DNA from: Gammaproteobacteria bacterium
Lineage (GTDB): Bacteria; Pseudomonadota; Gammaproteobacteria; Burkholderiales; Thiobacillaceae
Reading direction: 5' to 3'
DNA length: 12,163 bases
Assembly: GCA_018820745.1 (NCBI GenBank)
Contig: JAHJNP010000121.1
Location: forward strand, 1-12,163
The translations under genes were made by a program, and so were the position numbers. The notes under the pieces are model-generated. The model did not search any database, was not told the DNA's origin, and was given only the letters and a program-made list of their open reading frames with translations. Below are positions 1-6,703 of this stretch, piece after piece (position 1 is the first letter of the stretch; the number at the start of each line of letters is the position of its first letter).

Positions 1-108
1 CGTGTGGCTGGGCTGATTGTCGATCTGCGCAATCAGGCCGAAGCCGCAGCTATCCTGTTCGAAATCGGGCGAATACAGCGTCCCGTCCAGCCAGCGTTGT
101 CGTTCCAT
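1..108 (-). CDS. gltB: Glutamate synthase large subunit, N-terminal 36 codons (partial)
   Basis: The minus strand from the ATG at 108 reads MERQRWLDGTLYSPDFEQDS, then CGFGLIAQIDNQPSHT, and runs off the left edge in frame. The acidic stretch followed by Cys-Gly-Phe-Gly-Leu-Ile-Ala matches the start of GltB proteins. There a short propeptide is removed to expose an N-terminal Cys, here Cys21, the nucleophile of the class II glutamine amidotransferase domain. Known role: with GltD, it converts glutamine and 2-oxoglutarate to two glutamates in the cytoplasm. An in-frame TGA lies just upstream of the ATG, which fixes the start. Only a weak GGAA ribosome-binding site is visible. The gene is divergent from the pyrophosphatase-like gene. 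The identification rests on a short stretch but the motif is characteristic. Confidence 0.8.
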   Translation of the reverse strand, partial: MERQRWLDGTLYSPDFEQDSCGFGLIAQIDNQPSHT

Positions 109-395
109 GGTTCCGTATGCTCAGGCAACAGCGGCCTGCCCAAGGGGCAAGCCGCAAAAAATTTAAGCGAAAAGTGCGGCATTTTAATCCCTCAGGCCGC
201 ATGCGGCAATGCGTGCCTATGCCAAGGCCTTGCCGGGGCAAGGGTTTTCGCGGCGTTCAGGCCTGACTATGAGAGTGGCAGGGCGCGCGGAAATTCCAGC
301 GACCCGAACGATGCGCCTACCCCCGGCCCGCCTGCTCCGGTCCCCGTGCCACTGCCCGATTCGGTGCGTGCGGCGGCCTGGGGTAGGCTTGCGGC
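109..395. promoter_or_regulatory. Divergent intergenic region between gltB and the pyrophosphatase-like gene
   Basis: This 287-bp gap between two divergent genes should carry both promoters. The only AT-rich pocket in an otherwise GC-rich stretch lies at about 156-190. On the minus strand it contains ATTAAA and TAAATT separated by about 17 nt, a weak candidate promoter for gltB. A short inverted repeat (CCTTGC at 228-233 with GCAAGG at 238-243, followed by four T) could form a small hairpin; no plus-strand gene upstream explains it as a terminator. I see no other gene or RNA here. Confidence 0.3.
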
Positions 396-908
396 ATGAC
401 CGACGCGAACACACCGCCATCGCCCGCCCGCATTGACGCCCCGGAACCACCGGAAATCGACGTGGTGATCGAAGTGCCGCGCGGCAGCTTTCTGAAACGC
501 GGCGTCACCGGCCACATCGATTTCGTCGCGCCGCTTCCGTGTCCGTTCAACTACGGTGCGGTGCCGGACTATCTTGGGCTCGAGGGCGACCTGCTGGATG
601 CGCTGGTGCTCGGGCCGCGCCTGCCGCTCGGCACCCGGATACGGGTCAAGGCGTGGGGAGCGATCACGTTGACCGACCGCGGCATGGTGGACGACAAGCT
701 GGTTTGCAGCGTCCAGGCGCCCACCCCCGCAGAGAAGGACTTCGTGCTGCGGTTCTTCCATTTCTACGCCAAGTGCAAGGGCATACTCAATTTTCTGCGA
801 CGCCGTCCCGGACGCAACGCCTGCGAAGGCTGGCTCACTGCCGCCCAGGCCATTGCCCGTGCCCGGCCACGGCAGGATTCGTGGCAGGGCCCGCCGGTCA
901 AATACTGA
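396..908 (+). CDS. Family I inorganic pyrophosphatase-like protein, divergent active site
   Basis: This 170-aa cytoplasmic protein aligns by eye with family I soluble inorganic pyrophosphatases, which hydrolyse PPi to two phosphates with Mg2+. Matching positions are IEVP (E26), K34, PFNYGAVPDYL (N52, Y53), GDLLD (D65, D68) and TDRGMVDDK (D94, D99, K101), plus an aromatic run ending at Y124. These correspond to E. coli E20, K29, Y55, D67, D70, D97, D102, K104 and Y141. Several canonical residues are absent: E31 is Gly36, R43 is Phe43, D65 is Glu63, and K142 is Ala125 with lysines close by. The length is near the bacterial norm (about 175 aa), with a Pro-rich N-terminal extension of about 20 aa. 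The fold is convincing; activity on PPi is uncertain, and it may be a paralogue with another phosphate-ester substrate. The EEP-family gene follows 46 nt downstream and is probably co-transcribed. Confidence 0.8.
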   Translation: MTDANTPPSPARIDAPEPPEIDVVIEVPRGSFLKRGVTGHIDFVAPLPCPFNYGAVPDYLGLEGDLLDALVLGPRLPLGTRIRVKAWGAITLTDRGMVDDKLVCSVQAPTPAEKDFVLRFFHFYAKCKGILNFLRRRPGRNACEGWLTAAQAIARARPRQDSWQGPPVKY

Positions 909-954
909 TCGGGTTTGCCTATCCTGTTAAAGAAGCCTATCGGACGAACATGCC

Positions 955-1803
955 ATGAAGCTCCTGAGCTGGAACATCCAATGGGGACGCGGTATGGACG
1001 GCCGGGTCGACCTCGCGCGCATCCTGCGCACGATTCGCCTATTGGGCGATTTCGACCTCATCTGCCTGCAGGAAGTCGCAGTCAACTTCCACGGCCTGCC
1101 CGGTAGCTGCGGCGAGGACCAGGTCGCCGAGCTGTCCGCCGGCCTGCCCGGCTACACGGGCATCTACGGCGCGGCGACCGATGTGCCCGACGGCCGTGGC
1201 GGCCGCAGCCAGTTCGGCAACGCCATCTTCTCCCGCCTGCCGGTCGGCCAGGTGTGGCGGCATCCGCTGCCGTGGCCGGCCGAGCCCGGCATGCCCAGCA
1301 TGCAGCGGGTGCTGGTGGAAGCCGTGGTCACCGCCGACATCGGCCCGCTACGGGTGCTGACCACCCACCTCGAGTACTACTCGCAGCGCCAGCGCGAATT
1401 CCAGATCGACGCCATCCGCCGCCTGCATGCCGAGGCCAGCGCCATGTCCGCGCGCTCGCCGCTGGCAGAAGAACAAGGCGGCGCCTTCGAGGTGTTTCCC
1501 CGGCCCGCCGAGGCGCTGCTGTGCGGCGACATGAACTTCCGCGCATCGGCGCCCGAGCGGTCGCAGCTCCTCGCCCCCTTTGTCGGCGGGGCGCCCGGTT
1601 TCCGCGACGTCTGGTCCGCGCTGCATCCCAATGCGCCGCACGCCCCCACGGTCGGCATCCACCCGGCAGGTTTCGTTGATCAACCCGAATGCTTCGATTT
1701 CGTCTTCGTCACCGAAGGGCTGGCGAGCCGTCTCAGGGCGCACGGCATCGATGCCGCGACCGAGGCGTCGGACCATCAGCCGGTATGGGTGGAGTTAGCT
1801 TGA
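955..1803 (+). CDS. Endonuclease/exonuclease/phosphatase (EEP) family hydrolase
   Basis: This 282-aa protein has the ordered signatures of the EEP (DNase I / exonuclease III / inositol-phosphatase) superfamily. They are SWNIQW (N7), LQEV (E40, metal ligand), a Gly/Arg-rich loop ending in GNAIFSR (88-94), TTHLEYY (H138), CGDMNF (D192, N194), FDFVFV (D248) and the closing SDHQPV (D273, catalytic H274). All catalytic residues expected of the family are present, so a metal-dependent phosphodiesterase or phosphatase activity is likely; the substrate cannot be told from sequence. There is no signal peptide or membrane segment, so it is probably cytoplasmic. The ATG at 955 begins exactly at the conserved first strand, which supports that start even though no good ribosome-binding site is visible. 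It follows the pyrophosphatase-like gene and is the last plus-strand gene before the accessory block. Confidence 0.85.
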   Translation: MKLLSWNIQWGRGMDGRVDLARILRTIRLLGDFDLICLQEVAVNFHGLPGSCGEDQVAELSAGLPGYTGIYGAATDVPDGRGGRSQFGNAIFSRLPVGQVWRHPLPWPAEPGMPSMQRVLVEAVVTADIGPLRVLTTHLEYYSQRQREFQIDAIRRLHAEASAMSARSPLAEEQGGAFEVFPRPAEALLCGDMNFRASAPERSQLLAPFVGGAPGFRDVWSALHPNAPHAPTVGIHPAGFVDQPECFDFVFVTEGLASRLRAHGIDAATEASDHQPVWVELA

Positions 1804-1828
1804 TTGGCGTTTTGGGTAACGAAGCGGG

Positions 1829-2090
1829 CTAACTATCGCACAGTTTTTTCTTGGCTGTCGGCAGCTTCTTGGCCGCATCTACAAGCATCTTTACGTTCTG
1901 CGCCGCCCCTTCTGCCTCTAGCAGTGCGCGTCGCCGGGTGGCAAACCTGGCGTATTCCTCTTCGGCGTGCGTCGGCTTGTTTCTTGGATACCCGCCCGGC
2001 GTTTGGGAGCACGTTGCGGTCATTGAACGTGAGAAAGGCGTCGAGCTTTTCTTCCCAGTCTTTTAGGAAGACTTCCTGGGTTCGCAGCTC
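1829..2090 (-). pseudogene. RhuM-family protein, frameshifted C-terminal remnant
   Basis: The minus strand directly after the ATPase stop encodes YELRTQEVFLKDWEEKLDAF and continues LTFNDRNVLPNAGRVSKKQADA. The reading then shifts at about 1966-1972 into AEEEYARFATRRRALLEAEG and on to a TAG at 1829-1831. Joined, the pieces resemble the C-terminus of RhuM-family proteins (DWxEKLDxFLxFN...AGxVS...EYxxF). Those proteins are often encoded inside restriction-modification loci; that is family knowledge recalled, not searched. A 2-nt loss from a CACAC run (GCACACGCC to GCACGCC) would explain the shift. About three quarters of the family length is missing and there is no start codon, so this is debris. 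Its frame can be followed back only to the ATPase stop at 2089-2091, so that boundary looks like a recombination junction. Confidence 0.6.
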
Positions 2091-3852
2091 ATACGATTTC
2101 CCCTGGAACGTCGCGCAACAGCCACTGTACCTGTCTGCGCGCCGATGCGATTAGTTGGTCGAACTCTACAGCGATGACATTGGGTTCTCGATTGTCTGTC
2201 GGAAAATCGGGCGAGCGGCGACCGCCAATCAGCAACACCTTAATCGGTGAGCTAATGTGCTTACCGAGGTCGTGGCGATAAGCGATTGTCTGAACATAGT
2301 TGTCGTGGTTCAGTGCATGGCTTGGTCGTTTGAATTCGATCAACAGGTACTCGCCTTGAAGATTTTCGTTCAATAGCAAATCGGGCCGCTGGTCGGCCTT
2401 TGCTCCCGCGTACTGCTTGTTCAAATACTCTTCCACTTGACGCTTCAGCGTGGTGTTGGAACTGAACAGCGAGTAGTCCGAGCCGAACACCCACAAGTTG
2501 CGCTCCAGCGCCTTGTGCATAGCAGCTTCCGAGGTTCCTGGAATCGAAGCGATATATTCGAGTTGATCCAGAAAGGTGGCGCGCGCATTGGCCTGTTCAA
2601 CCAGATAGGCCATCTCAGCCAAGCCAAAGTCATTCAAGCCATCGGCAATCGCCGCCACATCACGTGGTTTGGAATCCGCAATATGCTCCAGGAGGATTCT
2701 GTAATCGGAACGCTCCAACGCCTCTAGCAGCACATAAACAATGGGCTCGACCTTGCTTTCCGGTTCGCCATAATACTTATCCAGTATTTTCTTGATTGCG
2801 CGGTCCGCGAAGTGGCGTTTGTGCTCGGGCAATTCGGCCAAACGCGTCAGGATCGTTTTCTGCAATCGGGCCTGAGCCAACTGTATTTCGCGCCGATATT
2901 GCTGTTCGAACGCCTCGCGCAAAATCGGTTGAACATGCGCTTCGACAACCTTTAACAGTTCGCTGTTCTCGACTGGCGCGTCCCACCCTGCGGTGATGTG
3001 GTCGCGCAGACCGTCAGCATCGACCTCTCCATAGAGCTTGCGCAGTAGCTTAGGCGGAAAGTCGTCCAGCTCGTCTAGGCCAAAGAAGCTGGGTTTTCCG
3101 ACGGATTTGCCATCCACCCGCAAGGTAATGCCAGGTTGGCGCAAGCCCGTTTTCGCATCGCTGATGGCGAAGCGTAGCCTGACCGCGCCGACCGCTGGCA
3201 ACTCCTGTGCGGATTCGCTGTAACTGCCAGACACGTCATCCACATCGAGCCGCTTGCCGTCCACTGTGATGCGGAAATCATCTTGGCGGCCATAGTCCTG
3301 AAGTAGCACCTGGCGTAGTCTGTTTGCGTCGGGATAGGTCAGTTCCTGATGCAAATCGGTCAGCGTGATCGTGGTGCCGTGCAGTTCTGGATTGCATGGC
3401 TTGCTACGGAAGGCGATGTGCAGTTGCTCGATGTCTTCTACCTCGGCAAGGTCCTCCTGGCGCAAGGTGAAACCGCACTGCCGACCCCGTGCCCTGGTTT
3501 CCAGCGTCATTACCGATGCCGCCATCAATCCGGCAAACTTTCCGATGCCCTTGCGTCCTTTGATCAGCCGGTTCTTTCCGGCGGTTCGTTCACCGCGCCG
3601 CGAACGACGGTCGGTTGCGATAAATAAGTAGTGCCGACGAAGCTCTTCTTCCGTCATGCCGCAGCCATCGTCCTGAATGATGATGGGCTCGCCACTCATC
3701 GGCTTTGGCAGCGTTACGAAAACCTCGTCGGCATCCGCGTCCCAAGCGTTGTCGATCAGTTCCTTTAGGGCTTTTTCTGACGATGCGTATTCCTGACTGA
3801 GCAAGGTGGCCAGACGGGAGTCCACTTGAAAGCGCAGATCGGACTTGCTCAT
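2089..3852 (-). CDS. GHKL ATPase fused to a Shedu/DUF4263-like PD-(D/E)xK nuclease
   Basis: This 587-aa protein has two recognisable ends. The N-terminus (about 15-170) is a GHKL (HSP90/MutL/gyrase B) ATPase. It has the N box KELIDNAWDA (E31, N35, D38), the G1 box DDGCGM (D62, G63, G65), the G2 box GRKGIGKFAG (99-108) and HGTTITL (158-164). The middle (about 290-430) is helical and charged. The C-terminus (about 440-560) looks like a DUF4263/Shedu-type nuclease, with an ALERNLWVFG helix (448-457), RPDLLL (D491), LIEFKRP (E506, K508) and QTIAY (Q521, Y525), so the PD, ExK and QxxxY elements are all intact. The ATG at 3852 follows AGGAG at 3861-3865 by 8 nt and overlaps the stop of the 51-aa ORF (ATGA), so it is translationally coupled to the R-M operon. 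By inference it is an ATP-gated DNA-cleaving or sensing defence protein. Its base composition appears lower in GC than that of res. Confidence 0.75.
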   Translation of the reverse strand: MSKSDLRFQVDSRLATLLSQEYASSEKALKELIDNAWDADADEVFVTLPKPMSGEPIIIQDDGCGMTEEELRRHYLFIATDRRSRRGERTAGKNRLIKGRKGIGKFAGLMAASVMTLETRARGRQCGFTLRQEDLAEVEDIEQLHIAFRSKPCNPELHGTTITLTDLHQELTYPDANRLRQVLLQDYGRQDDFRITVDGKRLDVDDVSGSYSESAQELPAVGAVRLRFAISDAKTGLRQPGITLRVDGKSVGKPSFFGLDELDDFPPKLLRKLYGEVDADGLRDHITAGWDAPVENSELLKVVEAHVQPILREAFEQQYRREIQLAQARLQKTILTRLAELPEHKRHFADRAIKKILDKYYGEPESKVEPIVYVLLEALERSDYRILLEHIADSKPRDVAAIADGLNDFGLAEMAYLVEQANARATFLDQLEYIASIPGTSEAAMHKALERNLWVFGSDYSLFSSNTTLKRQVEEYLNKQYAGAKADQRPDLLLNENLQGEYLLIEFKRPSHALNHDNYVQTIAYRHDLGKHISSPIKVLLIGGRRSPDFPTDNREPNVIAVEFDQLIASARRQVQWLLRDVPGEIV

Positions 3853-4004
3853 GCGATAGGCTCCTCAGGAGTGGTGAACGAAGGCGGACCAAGCGGATTG
3901 GCACAAGGTGGGTGCTTCGTTGCGTTTTTACATGTGCGGCAGAACGAGCCTCTGCCAATTTTTAATGGGCTGTTGTTGCGTGCCACGCCGGTAGGTTCGG
4001 TCAT
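3849..4004 (-). CDS. 51-aa microprotein with a CxxC-x5-HxxC motif, coupled between res and the GHKL-nuclease gene
   Basis: This small ORF fills the 151-nt gap between res and the ATPase gene exactly. Its ATG (4004-4002) overlaps the res stop as TGATG. Its TGA (3851-3849) overlaps the next ATG as ATGA. A GAGGA ribosome-binding sequence at 4014-4018 lies 9 nt upstream of the ATG. The protein has C22, C25, H31 and C34 in the order Cys-x2-Cys-x5-His-x2-Cys, spaced plausibly for a small zinc knuckle, followed by a Pro-rich tail. I do not recognise a family. The frame stays open upstream into res, but the coupled ATG with its own ribosome-binding site is the better start. By inference it may be a small zinc-binding partner or regulator of the nuclease proteins on either side. 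The alternative is a chance open frame, though overlap at both ends makes that less likely. Confidence 0.6.
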   Translation of the reverse strand: MTEPTGVARNNSPLKIGRGSFCRTCKNATKHPPCANPLGPPSFTTPEEPIA

Positions 4005-6700
4005 CACAGCAAATCCTCGATCAACTCCCATCGCTTGTCTTTTACCATCACGAAGCGACAGCGCCCCTCGGAAATCCCGGCCCATAGCCCGCCGATCAGG
4101 CGGTCATCCTCGGACGCCGCCCAGCGATCGGCGCCCTTGTATTCCACGGCGAGAACCGTGCCCGGTTGGTCGCCAGTGGCAGGCAACTGGCACAGGAAGT
4201 CCGGATAAAAGCGTCCATCGGCTTTTTGCAGAAAGAAGGAACTGCCTTCCCGCCTGACCAGGTTGCGGACCCAGAACTGGAGCCGTCCTTTCTGTGCCTG
4301 CATATCCAGCCAGCAGGCGCATTCGAATTCTTCCTTGCTGTCGAAATCACCCATGCGGCCATAGAAATGCTTGCGGAAATCGAAATGGCCGAAGCGCCCG
4401 TCGTAGTCGCGGCTGGGCGCATAGGCCTGCGGGTGAAAATCGAAGGCGTGCCCATCGCTGACGGCCACGCGCGAAGCGGCGTCGTCGCCGAACAGGGTTT
4501 GCTGAAAGGCCTTGCCCACCGCCAGCTTGCGCATGTCGCGGATGCGCGCCTCGATCAGGTTGCGGATCAGGAATTTCTGCAGATTGGCGCGGGCCAGCGT
4601 GAAATCCGCCCGGCGCAGCAGTTCGGCCAGCCAGGCGGCCACGAAGGCTTGTTTGCTGGCGTGGGTGAGGGAAGGCTCGGGCAGGTTGCGGCAGAGCCAA
4701 GTGGCCAGGCGTACCGCATCCCAGTTTTCAGGTTGGTAGACCAGGCCAAGATCGCGCTGCAATTCAGGCAGGAAACGTGAAACGACCTTGCCGCTGGTGT
4801 CGTCCACGTCGATTTCGCCGCCTTCCGAGACCTTGAGCCCCGCCCCCATCGCCGCCAGGTCGCCGGCGGTCGGGATGGCATCGAAGGGCGAGAGGTCCCA
4901 CGGGTACTCCAGCACCTCCGGGTCGTCGAATAGCTGCAAATCACCTTGAACGCGCAGGGCGAGTTGCGGAATACGGAAGCGCACGCCCAACTCGGCCGGC
5001 GTCTGGAAAAACTCGATGGCCGAGGTGCGGCTGACTTCGGCCGCTTCCGCAATCGCCATAACTGCCGCTTCGGACTTTACCGTGGCCTTGAGTACTTCCG
5101 TCTCTTCTTCGGTCAGCGGCGCGCTGAGGGTTAGGGTGTTGAGCTTTGGCTCCCAGTGCAATTTGTCCTTGATGGCTTTTGGCAGTGCCTTGAAATCGGG
5201 CTTTTCGCTCAGGGCCACAGGCACAGGCTGAAACACCACATGGCCATTATTCAGATCAAACCGCGCCTGTTCGGCACGGGCGGCGATCACAAACTCGGTC
5301 ACCTCGCGCCGCTCGAATCCAGCACCGGCCACCAGGCGGTCACGTAGCGCGCTCGCCGTTTCCGCGAAGTTGCGCGATACCACAAAGGCATAGGACTGAT
5401 TCAGTGGCTGGTTTTCCCGATGGCTGGCGCCCGGCTGCCGCAGCACCCGCCCGAGCAGCTGTTCCACCGACGTGGCCGAATGCAGCGAGGCCATGCTGAC
5501 CAGAATGTAGGCAAAGGGGCAGTCCCAGCCCTCGGCCAGCGCCTTCTGGGTGATGACGAATTTCACCGGGCAGGCCGGGTCGGCAATGCCCAGCTTGTAG
5601 TCGGCCTCGATCTTTTCCAGCCCCTTTTCCTCGCCCGTGGCGACGATGATTTCTTCGGCCGGAATGCGATGGTTGGTGATGAGCTCGTCACGCACGCGCT
5701 CGAAATCCAGCGTCTCGACACCGGCCCGACGCGGTTCGGCCTGAATCAATACAATCGGCCGCAGGTAGGCCGCGCCCGCACGGCGCTCCTCGTCGGCCAG
5801 CTTGTGCAGGGCATCGCGGCGCCCGATGGCATCCGCCAGGCACTGCTGCCAGTTCGGCTCGGTTTCCAGCACCACCGGCAGCTTGATCATCTCCTCCGCC
5901 TTCAACTCGGCGGCCGACACGCTGTGCAGCACGTTCGACGGCGTGCGTTCCAGATCGGGGGTGGCGGTCAACTCCATCACCCCGCTGGGGCGGAAGCGCG
6001 CCAGCATGTCGAACGCCAACTCGGTGCGGCTGTTGTGCGCCTCGTCGACCACCACAAACGGCCGCCGCAGGCGCAGCACGTTGGCAAGCGAATAAGGCGT
6101 CGTTTGATCCGTGCCCGTGCCGTCCTTCAGCAGCTCGTCGCGCAGGGTCGGTGCCAGGTTGTCGAAGTGGTGCATCAGCGCGCCGCTCGACTGGTAAACC
6201 TTGCGGCTTTCCTCCTCTTCCACCTGAAACGCCTGCCGGGTGGCCACGATGATCGTCGTCGAAGTGTCCAGCGTGGCACGCGTCACGCTTTTGGCTTCGT
6301 CCAGATCCATCACCGTGATCGGCCCGGCTTCGCGCAAGGCCACGTGGTACGGGTGGTTGCGGTCCCTCAGCGCCCGCAGCGTCTGCTCGCGGATCGGCTT
6401 GGAGGGCACCAGCCACAGGATGACGCTGTGCTCGCTACGCAGCAGATGCGTGTTGACCAGCGCCACGCTTTTTGCCGCCAGCCAAGTCTTGCCGCCGCCG
6501 GTGGGCACGCGCAGGCAGAAATACGGCATGTCGGTCGGAAAGCCCGCCAGCGGGTTGTAGGCCAGACCGCGCTCCCACAGGCGTTCGGTGGTGGCGGTGT
6601 AGGCAATCGAGGGCGAGGGCAGTTCGTGGCAGGCATGGAAATAGGCTTCCACGCTTTCGAGCACTTGCGACTGGTAGGTTTTCGGGGCAAAGGCCGTCAT
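4004..6700 (-). CDS. res: Type III restriction enzyme Res subunit (SF2 helicase plus PD-ExK nuclease)
   Basis: This 898-aa protein, close to the usual Res length, carries superfamily 2 helicase motifs in order. They are Walker A PTGGGKT (66-72), Walker B/motif II VVVDEAH (D219-H222), motif III ELTATPD (243-249), EGWDCP (390-395) and motif VI QLLGRVLRQP (414-423). The C-terminal nuclease has YPDF (D834) and VEYKG (E853, K855), the PD...ExK centre of type III Res proteins, which is intact. Known role: in complex with Mod it hydrolyses ATP, communicates along DNA between unmethylated sites and cuts to one side of the site. The start follows the mod stop by 3 nt, with GGAGG at 6709-6713 giving 8-nt spacing. 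Its stop overlaps the 51-aa ORF. Composition is GC-rich, like the ends of mod, so these two genes look co-inherited. Confidence 0.93.
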   Translation of the reverse strand: MTAFAPKTYQSQVLESVEAYFHACHELPSPSIAYTATTERLWERGLAYNPLAGFPTDMPYFCLRVPTGGGKTWLAAKSVALVNTHLLRSEHSVILWLVPSKPIREQTLRALRDRNHPYHVALREAGPITVMDLDEAKSVTRATLDTSTTIIVATRQAFQVEEEESRKVYQSSGALMHHFDNLAPTLRDELLKDGTGTDQTTPYSLANVLRLRRPFVVVDEAHNSRTELAFDMLARFRPSGVMELTATPDLERTPSNVLHSVSAAELKAEEMIKLPVVLETEPNWQQCLADAIGRRDALHKLADEERRAGAAYLRPIVLIQAEPRRAGVETLDFERVRDELITNHRIPAEEIIVATGEEKGLEKIEADYKLGIADPACPVKFVITQKALAEGWDCPFAYILVSMASLHSATSVEQLLGRVLRQPGASHRENQPLNQSYAFVVSRNFAETASALRDRLVAGAGFERREVTEFVIAARAEQARFDLNNGHVVFQPVPVALSEKPDFKALPKAIKDKLHWEPKLNTLTLSAPLTEEETEVLKATVKSEAAVMAIAEAAEVSRTSAIEFFQTPAELGVRFRIPQLALRVQGDLQLFDDPEVLEYPWDLSPFDAIPTAGDLAAMGAGLKVSEGGEIDVDDTSGKVVSRFLPELQRDLGLVYQPENWDAVRLATWLCRNLPEPSLTHASKQAFVAAWLAELLRRADFTLARANLQKFLIRNLIEARIRDMRKLAVGKAFQQTLFGDDAASRVAVSDGHAFDFHPQAYAPSRDYDGRFGHFDFRKHFYGRMGDFDSKEEFECACWLDMQAQKGRLQFWVRNLVRREGSSFFLQKADGRFYPDFLCQLPATGDQPGTVLAVEYKGADRWAASEDDRLIGGLWAGISEGRCRFVMVKDKRWELIEDLL

Positions 6701-6703
6701 GGT

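Noticed and set aside
228..248. Hairpin with four T as an intrinsic terminator
   Set aside because: The T-run is short and no plus-strand gene upstream in the window would use it. It was kept only as a remark on the intergenic region.
1790..1830. Duplicated tRNA-Ala 3' end (attachment site) at the far edge of the accessory block
   Set aside because: Eye comparison with the tRNA 3' end found no convincing repeat, and no integrase gene is present in the window.
1804..2154. 116-codon plus-strand frame after the EEP gene
   Set aside because: It has no initiation signal and is antisense to the RhuM-like sequence and the end of the ATPase gene, which explain the region better.
3849..4085. Longer 78-codon version of the small C2HC ORF starting inside res
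   Set aside because: The extra 27 residues only shadow the end of res. The ATG at 4004, with stop-start overlap and a GAGGA site, is better supported.
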